Shown one piece after another: positions 1-7,780 of a stretch of 27,312 nucleotides of DNA. The position numbers and the translations under genes are program-made. The first letter of the stretch is position 1. Each line of letters begins with the position of its first letter. The notes under the pieces were generated by a model that was given only the letters and a program-made list of their open reading frames with translations, did not search any database and was not told the DNA's origin. The stretch is from an uncultured Bacteroidales bacterium (GTDB lineage Bacteria; Bacteroidota; Bacteroidia; Bacteroidales; Paludibacteraceae). The stretch covers positions 1 through 27,312 of the forward strand of contig CALATT010000074.1 of NCBI GenBank assembly GCA_937891905.1, written 5' to 3'.

Positions 1-867
1 TACTCTTATGATGGAGCTTATAATTACTCCATTTATCTCTATGGCCAAACAGACACCGACCCAAGTGTTATGCTGGATATATACACAGCAGAGAAAGATA
101 AATTTGAGGGCACATATTCCACCGCAGATGGCACATTAGGCGAATATTGCTTCTATGACATATCAGAAGAAGAGTATTATACGCTTGTGCAAGGTTCTAT
201 CCAGATAACCAAGAATGCGAATAACTATACCATCACAGGCGCTATGGTAGGGGATAATGGTGTGACATATAATATCTCTTATACAGGAGAGTTAATAGAA
301 TATGATGTGTTCTCAGCTGAACCTGTACCTGCGCAAGAATTTAAACTAGCATGTAACTGGATCGAAGTGGAGGACTATATAGCGGAATATGGAGATGTGT
401 ATTTCTATATGGGTAACGATGATTATCAAATCACATTGGATGTCTATTTAGAGGCTATGGATGATATTACTATCCTACCTGTGGGTACTTATACCATCAA
501 TTCTTCAAGTGTAAATGGCACTATTTTAGCAAGTTCTGGTATGAGTGCTTATGGCGCACTGCCAAGTAATATGTATGCAGTTGCTTACGACCAAGCAACA
601 GGCGAACCCTATGCATCCAATGTATGGTATATCGTTTCTGGTAGCCTACAAGTGTCTCAAACAGCAAAAGGTGTGCGTTATGAACTCAATGCCACCACCT
701 CGAAGGGATCTACTATTCAAGCCGTATATGAGGGCGATGTGCAAGCAATTGACCAAGTGACCACTTTGGACAAGAATGCTCCAATGTATGATATCTTAGG
801 TCGCCCAGTAGGCGAAGGATACAAAGGCATTGTTATCCAGAATGGACAAAAGTTCTTCGTTCGTTAA
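1..867 (+). CDS. Secreted beta-rich repeat protein, 3' part (5' end outside window)
   Basis: The frame is open from base 1, so the start lies upstream; 288 residues are visible. They contain two tandem copies of a beta-strand-rich unit of roughly 120 residues. Each copy has a GTY motif (residues about 37 and 163) followed by a GS-[IL]-Q-[IV] strand and a Y-x-G strand (ISYTGEL in copy 1, AVYEGDV in copy 2). The last ~30 residues (MYDILGRPVGEGYKG, then an NGQKFFVR end) resemble the short C-terminal tails of exported Bacteroidales proteins and may be a sorting or anchoring signal; this is a pattern match only. The protein is rich in Tyr, Asp and Thr and very poor in Cys, which fits an extracytoplasmic protein. 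The family is not recognised and no enzymatic motif is visible. A strong hairpin terminator follows the stop. Confidence 0.75.
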   Translation, partial: YSYDGAYNYSIYLYGQTDTDPSVMLDIYTAEKDKFEGTYSTADGTLGEYCFYDISEEEYYTLVQGSIQITKNANNYTITGAMVGDNGVTYNISYTGELIEYDVFSAEPVPAQEFKLACNWIEVEDYIAEYGDVYFYMGNDDYQITLDVYLEAMDDITILPVGTYTINSSSVNGTILASSGMSAYGALPSNMYAVAYDQATGEPYASNVWYIVSGSLQVSQTAKGVRYELNATTSKGSTIQAVYEGDVQAIDQVTTLDKNAPMYDILGRPVGEGYKGIVIQNGQKFFVR

Positions 868-888
868 ATAGAATAAATTTATTGAAAT

Positions 889-922
889 AAAAACACATCC
901 GCCGCCAAGCGGATGTGTTTTT
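889..922. terminator. Bidirectional intrinsic terminator
   Basis: A perfect 14-bp inverted repeat (889-902 pairs with 909-922) has the six-base loop CGCCAA. The right arm runs into a T tract (918-924) and the left arm begins with an A tract (889-893), which is a T tract on the other strand. It lies between two convergent genes, so it can end both the secreted-protein transcript and the minus-strand cdsA operon. Confidence 0.9.
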
Positions 923-958
923 TTATATCATGACGATTTAATTGCAAATATCTTCTGA

Positions 959-1858
959 TTAGGATTGGTATTGCTTGCGCATTTGCCTATAATCTCTGCG
1001 TGCCTCATATACGGCTTTAGCGCTTTGTGCGCGTCCTGTGAATAGATACATCATCGCAGCGGCATAATCCAAGAAAAAACGAATGCCCAATACCCACCAT
1101 GGGAAGGACTTATTCTTGTATATCATCAGCAGATTATTCCTGAAATTGAGATAGGTCTTGCGTGGATTATCATAATGCAGCGAACCTCCGCCTACATGAT
1201 ATATAGTACTATCGGTGACGCATGCTAATTTCCATCCTTTATTACGCATTCGCCAGCAAAGGTCTATCTCTTCCATATGTGCAAAGAAACTTGCATCTAA
1301 CCCTCCTAATTCCTTATATACACTCGTGCGCACGCACATGCATGCACCGGAAGTCCATTCTATATTGTCTAGGATAGCATCGTATTGACCTTTATCTTCT
1401 TCAGTCTTACCCAATCGTCTTCCACGGCAATATGGATAACCTAATATGTTGAGATAACCCCCAGCGGCGCCAGCGTGCTCGAAATAGTTGCGTTTGTGCC
1501 AACTATGTATCTTCGGTTGCACAGCGCCTATCGTAGGATGAGCATCCATATAGTTTAATAGGGGCTGTAACCATCCTTCAGGAACTTCAACATCCGAGTT
1601 GAGGAGCACTACATATTCGCTATCTATTTGCTCTATGGCTTTGTTATATCCTTCTGCAAACCCATAGTTCTTATCTAAAATGATGGTTCGTACCGATGCA
1701 AACTCATTGGCTAATACGCTCAAACTACCATCTGTACTGCCGTTATCTGCCACGATAATCTCGCACTCGGGTAGAGTGGTATTGGTTATCACTGACGGCA
1801 AAAATTGGCGTAGCATATTTGCGCCATTCCAATTTAATATGATAATACTACATTTCAT
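959..1858 (-). CDS. Family 2 glycosyltransferase (rhamnosyltransferase-like)
   Basis: This 299-residue protein transfers a sugar from a nucleotide donor, probably to a cell-surface polysaccharide or lipid acceptor at the inner face of the cytoplasmic membrane. The GT-A fold motifs are in order: SIIILNWNG at the N terminus, ADNGSTDGS (nucleotide binding, about residues 36-44), LNSDVEVP (the DxD-like metal site), and AHMEEIDLCWRMRNKGW, which holds the acidic catalytic region. The C-terminal part has a hydrophobic stretch that could lie on the membrane. This architecture is typical of the WbbL/rhamnosyltransferase-like branch; the actual sugar cannot be read from sequence. It is the last gene of the cdsA operon, 38 bp after the acyltransferase across a heptamer-repeat spacer. 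Confidence 0.88.
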   Translation of the reverse strand: MKCSIIILNWNGANMLRQFLPSVITNTTLPECEIIVADNGSTDGSLSVLANEFASVRTIILDKNYGFAEGYNKAIEQIDSEYVVLLNSDVEVPEGWLQPLLNYMDAHPTIGAVQPKIHSWHKRNYFEHAGAAGGYLNILGYPYCRGRRLGKTEEDKGQYDAILDNIEWTSGACMCVRTSVYKELGGLDASFFAHMEEIDLCWRMRNKGWKLACVTDSTIYHVGGGSLHYDNPRKTYLNFRNNLLMIYKNKSFPWWVLGIRFFLDYAAAMMYLFTGRAQSAKAVYEARRDYRQMRKQYQS

Positions 1859-1864
1859 ATAGAT

Positions 1865-1906
1865 TTCCTTGTTCCTTATTCCTTGCTCCTTGTTCCTTAG
1901 TCCTTT
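1865..1906. repeat. Heptamer spacer repeat (TTCCTTG type)
   Basis: Six consecutive 7-bp units of the form [TCG]TCCTT[GAT] fill the gap between the acyltransferase and the glycosyltransferase. The array runs through the stop codon of the acyltransferase (1897-1899). On the coding strand it reads as repeated AAGGAAC/AAGGAGC just before the next start codon. Confidence 0.8.
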
Positions 1907-2760
1907 TTACAGTATTTAAACCTATTATGTGTCCATAGCCACAGAGCAGGTTGGTCGTAGATATTTGCTTCCAATGAGCGTGCGTATGCGGCTGTGATCT
2001 CTCTGTCTTGTGTCTGTGTCGGACTATCGCTTAGTATATGGAATACACACCGATAATAACCTCTGCGTGTGCGTGTGATATGCGCATAGAATACAGGGTA
2101 GTTGAATTTCTTACCCAATACTTCTCCTCCCTCCAAAAAACCAACCGTTTGTCCCATGAATGGTACCCATGTTTTGGTTATTTCAGGGCGTGTTTTTTGG
2201 TCGCTGAGTAGTCCCACTGTAATAGGTTTTTTCTCGGCTCTATAGCGTACCATCTCGCGTAAAATGCGTCGTTTCTCTATACAGACACCTCCGTTTTTAG
2301 CACGAATGGCGAGCATTAGTTGGTCCATTCGTTGGCTTTTTAATGTACGATATACATTAACCTCAGTAATGCCACTATTCAACCATTGCTGTATGCTCGC
2401 CATCCATTCCCAATTGCCCATGTGTGCGAGCATGAAAATACCACCGCCTGCTTGCTCTACCAATCGATTGACCTCTTCTGTATTCTCAAATACAACGCGT
2501 TCGCGCATCTCAGCCTCGCTGCAATGATAACCGTATATGATTTCTACAATAGTATTGCAAAACTGATGGTAGAAATCGCGTGCGATACGATTTCGCTCTA
2601 ATGGCGTATGCTGCGGAAAAGCAATCAGTAGATTTTTATCAACCACTTTGCGTCTATACCTCACCACATAGTATATCAGTGGATAGAGCATCCAATCTGC
2701 CACCCAATATAGCACTCGTATTGGAAGGCGAGATAATATGGATATAAGTGATTGTAACAT
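1897..2760 (-). CDS. Lipid A biosynthesis acyltransferase (LpxL/HtrB-like)
   Basis: This 287-residue member of the LpxL/HtrB lysophospholipid acyltransferase family adds a secondary acyl chain to the lipid A precursor at the inner face of the cytoplasmic membrane. A hydrophobic anchor covers residues about 1-33. The catalytic H-x4-[DE] motif is HMGNWE (His113, Glu118), preceded by GGGIFMLA. Further downstream are GLLSDQK and the substrate-site segment VPFMGQTVGF. The C terminus ends with LWTHNRFK, as in the family. Length and motif order are normal. It lies 15 bp downstream of cdsA, so both steps of envelope lipid supply are probably cotranscribed. The exact acyl position and donor are not readable from the sequence. 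Confidence 0.9.
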   Translation of the reverse strand: MLQSLISILSRLPIRVLYWVADWMLYPLIYYVVRYRRKVVDKNLLIAFPQHTPLERNRIARDFYHQFCNTIVEIIYGYHCSEAEMRERVVFENTEEVNRLVEQAGGGIFMLAHMGNWEWMASIQQWLNSGITEVNVYRTLKSQRMDQLMLAIRAKNGGVCIEKRRILREMVRYRAEKKPITVGLLSDQKTRPEITKTWVPFMGQTVGFLEGGEVLGKKFNYPVFYAHITRTRRGYYRCVFHILSDSPTQTQDREITAAYARSLEANIYDQPALWLWTHNRFKYCKKD

Positions 2761-2775
2761 CTACGGCTTGAGGTA

Positions 2776-3624
2776 TTACCAAGTGAGTAGGATAGTGATG
2801 AGAATAAGCGCCATAGGAGCCGCTAATAAGATAGAGTCAAAGCGGTCTAATACACCGCCGTGGCCAGGCAGGAAGCGACCAGAGTCCTTCACACCTATGG
2901 TGCGTTTCATCAAACTCTCTACCAGATCGCCAATTGTACCAAATACCGATACAACAAGTGCGAATATTGCGCCTATTACATACACATTCATCTTCTCGGC
3001 GAGCAAATCAAACCAACCCAAATGGGCTAATAAAATCCCTGCACCAATAGAGAGCACAATACCGCCTATAAGGCCCTCCCAACTCTTCTTGGGACTCACG
3101 CGTGGAAACATCTTGTGATTGCCACCAGGCAACTTAGCAGTCAACGAACCCACAAGATAAGCGCCCGTATCATTGAGCCATATGAGCACAAAGATAGCTA
3201 AAATCAACCATTTGTCAATAGCAAAGAGCATGCACATACTGGCAAATGGCAACGCAATCATGATATGAGACATAAGCAGATGCCCCCATATAACGAATGG
3301 ATTATTCTTCGTGTCCCATAGCTCTGCTATCAGTATGGCGATGATCATTAACGCATAGCAAATACCGCTAATCAACGCAATGTGTTTACCCGATGCGCCT
3401 TGCAGCATGAAATAACATGCTAAACAAGGCAGTACTGCGCTTGCCTCGCTTATTCTATTTAGTAAATTGGAATGAGTGTATTGCAGATAGTTGTATTCCT
3501 TTATTGCTAATCCTGCTAATAGAGCAATGATGCCTACAAAAATAGTAGAACCATATAGAATACTTCCTACGATAACACCCACATAAACAGCGCCACTAAG
3601 CGTTCTTTTAAAGAATTCATTCAT
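2776..3624 (-). CDS. cdsA: Phosphatidate cytidylyltransferase
   Basis: CDP-diacylglycerol synthase (282 residues) is the integral membrane enzyme that makes CDP-diacylglycerol from phosphatidate and CTP, the branch point of phospholipid synthesis. The family signature is complete at residues 238-263: SLMKRT, then VKDSGRFLPGHGG, then LDRFD, with the metal-binding Asp residues. SPKKSWEG (177-184) is the usual cytoplasmic loop. About seven hydrophobic segments are visible. It is the first gene of a three-gene minus-strand operon (lpxL-like and GT2 follow). Transcription should start about 13 bp upstream of the ATG from a promoter interleaved with that of the divergent gene at 3691. Confidence 0.95.
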   Translation of the reverse strand: MNEFFKRTLSGAVYVGVIVGSILYGSTIFVGIIALLAGLAIKEYNYLQYTHSNLLNRISEASAVLPCLACYFMLQGASGKHIALISGICYALMIIAILIAELWDTKNNPFVIWGHLLMSHIMIALPFASMCMLFAIDKWLILAIFVLIWLNDTGAYLVGSLTAKLPGGNHKMFPRVSPKKSWEGLIGGIVLSIGAGILLAHLGWFDLLAEKMNVYVIGAIFALVVSVFGTIGDLVESLMKRTIGVKDSGRFLPGHGGVLDRFDSILLAAPMALILITILLTW

Positions 3625-3639
3625 TTTGTTTCAAAATTT

Positions 3640-3671
3640 TTTGCAAAATTACAAAAAAAATACTACCTTTG
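3640..3671 (+). promoter_or_regulatory. Promoter of the acidic-protein/ribF unit
   Basis: TTTG at 3640-3643, a 20-bp gap, then TACCTTTG at 3664-3671. This is an exact match to the Bacteroidota primary-sigma consensus TTTG-N19-21-TAnnTTTG. The predicted start is near 3678, about 13 bp before the ATG at 3691. It overlaps the opposite promoter over 3644-3671. Confidence 0.85.
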
Positions 3672-3675
3672 CAAA
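3644..3675 (-). promoter_or_regulatory. Promoter of the cdsA operon
   Basis: On the minus strand: TTTG at 3675-3672, a 20-bp gap, then TAATTTTG at 3651-3644. It matches the Bacteroidota consensus exactly, with the predicted start near 3637 and cdsA beginning at 3624. Its elements are interleaved with those of the plus-strand promoter, so both cannot be fully occupied at once. Confidence 0.8.
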
Positions 3676-3690
3676 TAATTTTTAATTTTT

Positions 3691-4041
3691 ATGGAAAATA
3701 ATACGATTGAACTATCCTTAATGGAGCCAGAAGAACGCGAATTGGTCGCATTTATCTACAATGCTATTCCTGCTGAGGACCGTGGTGAACTGAGTGCTGA
3801 TGATATATTGTTAGTGCTTGATTTGATGGACGATTATCTCGAGGAGAAAGGTCTTTTGGTGGAGGATGCCAAGACAGGCGAAATGGTGTATTTAGATGGT
3901 GAAGTGGATGAAACGGAGCAACTCAACTATTTATTAGCTGCTTGCGCGGAGGAGAATAGAACCATCTCTTCTGTACAAATCCAGCTTATCCAAGATGCTG
4001 AATTGCAGTACGGTATATCCAAAGGATATTACGAGGAGTAA
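3691..4041 (+). CDS. Small acidic protein of unknown function
   Basis: The product has 116 residues, is strongly acidic (many Glu and Asp, few basic residues) and has no signal peptide or membrane segment, so it should be a cytoplasmic protein. Predicted structure is mostly helical: an N-terminal part with ADDILLVLDLMDDYLEE, a short turn around KTGEMVYLDG, and a C-terminal helix that ends in GISKGYYEE. I recognise no domain. The gene has a consensus promoter and a 16-bp gap to ribF, so it is a genuine expressed gene and probably cotranscribed with ribF. No function is assigned. Confidence 0.8.
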   Translation: MENNTIELSLMEPEERELVAFIYNAIPAEDRGELSADDILLVLDLMDDYLEEKGLLVEDAKTGEMVYLDGEVDETEQLNYLLAACAEENRTISSVQIQLIQDAELQYGISKGYYEE

Positions 4042-4057
4042 GATACACTGAGGTTGG

Positions 4058-4918
4058 ATGAGTAAAATAGCGACGATAGGTTTTTTTGATGGTGTCCACA
4101 AGGGGCATCAGTTTCTATTTGCACAACTATGCAGCATAGCGGAGCAGGAAGGACTGCAACCGCTTATTGTTACTTTCGACCAACACCCACGCGCAGTACT
4201 TCAAAACGATTATATACCCCAATTAATCACTTCCTTAGAGGAGAGAAAAGCACTCTTGCAGCAATATGCAGAGGTGCTTGTGTTGCCTTTTGAGCAAATC
4301 CAATCACTCACGGCACAGCAGTTTATGTCTTTTCTTAAGGATGAATATGATGTGCAGAAAATAGTAATGGGGTATGACCATCGTTTTGGATCAGATAAAT
4401 TAAATCAAATACAAGATTATCGTCTTGTGGCTCAATCTATTGGGGTTGAGATTATTAAACAAGGCGAGTATATAGATGGTGAGTGGCATGTGTCGTCCAC
4501 CGAGATTAGACAAGCACTCCTAAATGGCAATGTGGTTGTGGCCAATGAGTTATTAGGTAGAAACTATACGCTTAATGGAGTAGTGGTGAGAGGGAAAGGG
4601 ATAGGACATACCATCGGGTTTCCTACTGCGAATATTCAACCAGAAACGCCCGAGAAAATTATTCCTAAATCAGGGGTGTATGCTGTGCAAGCACGCACGA
4701 ACACTTCTTCATGGATGCCCGCTATACTCAATATAGGTACTAACCCCACCGTTGGAAATAATGAACAAACAATTGAGTTGCATATTCCTCATTTTGATGA
4801 GAATTTATATGGGCAACAGATATTTGTGAAATTCGCACGATATATTCGCGAAGAGAGGAGGTTTGTAAATATAAGTGTTCTTCGCGAGCAAATAGAAAAG
4901 GATATTTCTTCTCTATAG
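4058..4918 (+). CDS. ribF: Bifunctional riboflavin kinase / FAD synthetase
   Basis: This 286-residue enzyme phosphorylates riboflavin to FMN and adenylylates FMN to FAD in the cytoplasm. The N-terminal FAD synthetase half has the nucleotidyltransferase motif GFFDGVHKGH (8-17, HxGH-like), GYDHRFG (105-111) and the VSSTEIR motif (145-151). The C-terminal riboflavin kinase half has GKGIGHTIGFPTANI (179-193), NIGTNPT (225-231) and the catalytic Glu of TIELHI (Glu240). Length is slightly short for the family but all motifs are present. The gene ends tail to tail with the minus-strand barrel gene; the two stop codons sit back to back in CTATAG. Confidence 0.96.
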   Translation: MSKIATIGFFDGVHKGHQFLFAQLCSIAEQEGLQPLIVTFDQHPRAVLQNDYIPQLITSLEERKALLQQYAEVLVLPFEQIQSLTAQQFMSFLKDEYDVQKIVMGYDHRFGSDKLNQIQDYRLVAQSIGVEIIKQGEYIDGEWHVSSTEIRQALLNGNVVVANELLGRNYTLNGVVVRGKGIGHTIGFPTANIQPETPEKIIPKSGVYAVQARTNTSSWMPAILNIGTNPTVGNNEQTIELHIPHFDENLYGQQIFVKFARYIREERRFVNISVLREQIEKDISSL

Positions 4919-7729
4919 AATGCTATTCATCTTAACGGTGCATGTTAGCATAAAATAGGTAGGGAGTGTATTGTATTTAGAATAGGAAATGGAATTATCA
5001 TTCACTACTTGCACAATATTCTTTTTCTGATGCAAAATATCGTATGCTTTGAGCGAAAGGGTGGTATTACTCCATGTTTTTTCGATAGATGCGTTAAGCA
5101 ATAATTCATTCACATTACTTAGTAGATATCCATAGCGGGCTGTATAACCGCAGTCGGCGTATATATTCCATGCTTTGGGCAAGTGAATAGCGATATCCCC
5201 CGTTACGCCCCAATCAAAGACATGACTATTACTCTTATTCGATAAGCTATTATTGGTATAACTATATACTACATTTCCGCGCACGCCTATATCTATAATC
5301 TCATGGGTAAAGCGCAATGTGAGGTCCTCCGATGCGCGTAAGTTACCCGTCATGGAGGGTGTGCCTAATACCAAGCAACGATCACTAATCATTTGTTCTA
5401 TTTCAGTAGCCGAGTGTCCACGGTGTATATACGCCACACGCTGGTTGTAGGAAAGGGTAGTGCGAGTATTGAGTTGGAATGCCTTATTGCAAAAGGGTGT
5501 GTTATACATCAAATCACCGCTTATATTCCATGGAGTGGTGTGTGCATTAACGGTCTGCTGATAGCGTTTACCTGTCTCGTCATAAATAGAGTTATTCACC
5601 AGCGCATTTTGTGTCACGCTACCGCGTATTCCTGCCATTATACTCGAGAAACGATCTTGATTAAACTTGCTATACATAAACTGCAAGTTGTGGGCAAAAG
5701 AGGGTTTTAGACCTAAATTTCCCACCGTCTCGTTCATCGCATTAGAATTATTTCTCACGGGTTCCATCTGTGTAAGACTTGGTTGTTGCGTCTTGCCTTG
5801 ATACCTGATTCGTGCGAACTGCTTCTTTCCGAATTTATATTTAAAATTAACTCGCGGAGCGAAATTGAGACTATATACAGTTGTGTCGCGCACTAATAAT
5901 CCGCCGTAAGCAGTGCAACTATGTGTTTGTGTAGCTATACCACGCACACCTACTGTTAAATCAATGAGTTGGCTTTTCCAACGGTAGTTAATATCTAATT
6001 GCTCCGTATAGTAGTTATTCTCCAATGCATTCGAATAGATAGAGTCGTACGCGTACGCATTTGTAAGCGAATCCTTTGAGAATTGGTCTTTATTGCTCTT
6101 TCGGTTGTTACCACTCATTTCTGCTACAAGTTCCAATAAATGATTATTCGCATAAATAGGCTCTACATAAGATACGCGTAAAGAATATTTATGATTATAA
6201 TTAGTAGAGAATGTGTGCTGATCTACGCTGTTTATTCCGGTAGCATGCGTTTCGTTGTATCCTTGTGTATTAGCATAATTATAATTTCCCCGAATGGTTA
6301 GTGAGCGTCCTGGGCGACTAAACTTATGGTTGTATGTGGCCTTTATACCAGCATTCATCGTGCGACTGGAGTCTAAGCGTACTTGTGTACCCTCGTTAAG
6401 AAGCGTACTGTCTTCCCAATAGGTGTAATCTTGTTCGCCAATAGATGACTTACTGGTGTAGGACAAAGAGGGCTGAATGAGTATTTTATTTAAGGAGTCA
6501 ATATTGTATTCCAATTCAAAGCGTGTATTCACATCCCATGCATTGGTTTGTTTAGAAGAGGTGTTATAACTCTTATATTGCGTGCTATCTCCCACAAACT
6601 CAGTCTTATCTTGCTCCGTTTGCGTGTCGTTATGTGTATGATTAACCGCCACATCCCCTCCGAAAAGCATATTGGTTTTATTATCTTTAGGATTGATGAA
6701 CTTGTTCAAATCAATATTGGTGTTCACGCCCAATGACTCAGACCATGTAATACCCGAATTGGCGTTTGAACCAAACGACTGGCGTCCACGCCCCATACGC
6801 ACTTCATTGGTGTTATTGGCACCAGCGATAATCGTTGTCTGATTTTCTCCTAAGAGTATATTGGTAAATAGATTGACATTATAGCGAAAATCATCTTGAA
6901 AAAAATGTTTGGCTCGCGCGTTAGCGTCTATTCCATAGGCTTTATTGCCGTAATCGAACCATCCCCCATTAGCAGTTACCATATCTGCACCTAATGCGCC
7001 CGTATAATTACCAGATATACCCTTCTTGCGGTCCTTCTTGAGCGTTAGATTGATAATATGCTCCCCTTCGTCATCATCAAATCCTGTCATCTTTGCAAAC
7101 TCAGACTTCTCATCTATTACTTGCACTTTCTCTATCATCTCTGCAGGAATATTCTTGGTGGCTGATTGCACATCATCGCCAAAGAATTTCTTTCCATCAA
7201 TACGCACAGCTTTGATTGTCTCGCCATTAACCGTCACATTACCATCTTTATCCACTGTCACGCCATTCATCTTCTTGAGCAAGTCTTCCACCATTGCATT
7301 CTCTCCCACTTGGTACGCGGCGGTGTTGTATTCAATAGTGTCTCCTTTTACTGTCATTTCTGCTGCATGCCCTGTTACACGCACTTCGGATAATGCTTGC
7401 ACATCTTCTTGCAAACGAATAGCTTTTATTGAAATATTGCTGCCATTTATGCGAACAGGTGTTTTCTGTTCTTTATAACCTATATTCGATACTAATATAA
7501 AATAATCTCCATTGGCTATATTGCGAAGAATAAAACGACCTTCAGCACCAGTCTGACATCCCTCTACGAATAATGTGTCAGTAGTGCTAACACGATATAG
7601 ACGCACCGTACTCATCTCAATAGCGGATGAGGTATTGGCATCTAATACACTACCTTCAATCGTGTATTGTGCATGTACGGATAAAATACCGAGGAATAAA
7701 ATGAGAAATGACAAATAAACTCTATGCAT
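4913..7729 (-). CDS. Outer-membrane TonB-receptor-like beta-barrel protein (938 aa)
   Basis: A signal peptide (residues 1-20, ending SVHA) is followed by a CarboxypepD_reg-like domain (about 22-110; EGSVLDANTSSAIEMSTV, then GRFILRNI and YKEQKTPV). Next comes a plug-like domain (about 115-240; VEDLLKKMNGVTVDKDG, RIDGKKFFGDDV, EMIEKVQVIDEKSEF). The rest is a long C-terminal region of alternating strands typical of the outer membrane beta-barrel family close to TonB receptors. No clear TonB box is visible, and these barrels often lack a SusD partner; none is encoded nearby. Substrate is unknown. It is the distal gene of the rho-to-barrel block, 51 bp after the lipoprotein gene, with no consensus promoter in that gap. 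Confidence 0.88.
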   Translation of the reverse strand: MHRVYLSFLILFLGILSVHAQYTIEGSVLDANTSSAIEMSTVRLYRVSTTDTLFVEGCQTGAEGRFILRNIANGDYFILVSNIGYKEQKTPVRINGSNISIKAIRLQEDVQALSEVRVTGHAAEMTVKGDTIEYNTAAYQVGENAMVEDLLKKMNGVTVDKDGNVTVNGETIKAVRIDGKKFFGDDVQSATKNIPAEMIEKVQVIDEKSEFAKMTGFDDDEGEHIINLTLKKDRKKGISGNYTGALGADMVTANGGWFDYGNKAYGIDANARAKHFFQDDFRYNVNLFTNILLGENQTTIIAGANNTNEVRMGRGRQSFGSNANSGITWSESLGVNTNIDLNKFINPKDNKTNMLFGGDVAVNHTHNDTQTEQDKTEFVGDSTQYKSYNTSSKQTNAWDVNTRFELEYNIDSLNKILIQPSLSYTSKSSIGEQDYTYWEDSTLLNEGTQVRLDSSRTMNAGIKATYNHKFSRPGRSLTIRGNYNYANTQGYNETHATGINSVDQHTFSTNYNHKYSLRVSYVEPIYANNHLLELVAEMSGNNRKSNKDQFSKDSLTNAYAYDSIYSNALENNYYTEQLDINYRWKSQLIDLTVGVRGIATQTHSCTAYGGLLVRDTTVYSLNFAPRVNFKYKFGKKQFARIRYQGKTQQPSLTQMEPVRNNSNAMNETVGNLGLKPSFAHNLQFMYSKFNQDRFSSIMAGIRGSVTQNALVNNSIYDETGKRYQQTVNAHTTPWNISGDLMYNTPFCNKAFQLNTRTTLSYNQRVAYIHRGHSATEIEQMISDRCLVLGTPSMTGNLRASEDLTLRFTHEIIDIGVRGNVVYSYTNNSLSNKSNSHVFDWGVTGDIAIHLPKAWNIYADCGYTARYGYLLSNVNELLLNASIEKTWSNTTLSLKAYDILHQKKNIVQVVNDNSISYSKYNTLPTYFMLTCTVKMNSIL

Positions 7730-7780
7730 ACCGTAAATAAATGCTATCTTATATATATGTATGCAAGAATGATGCCAAAA

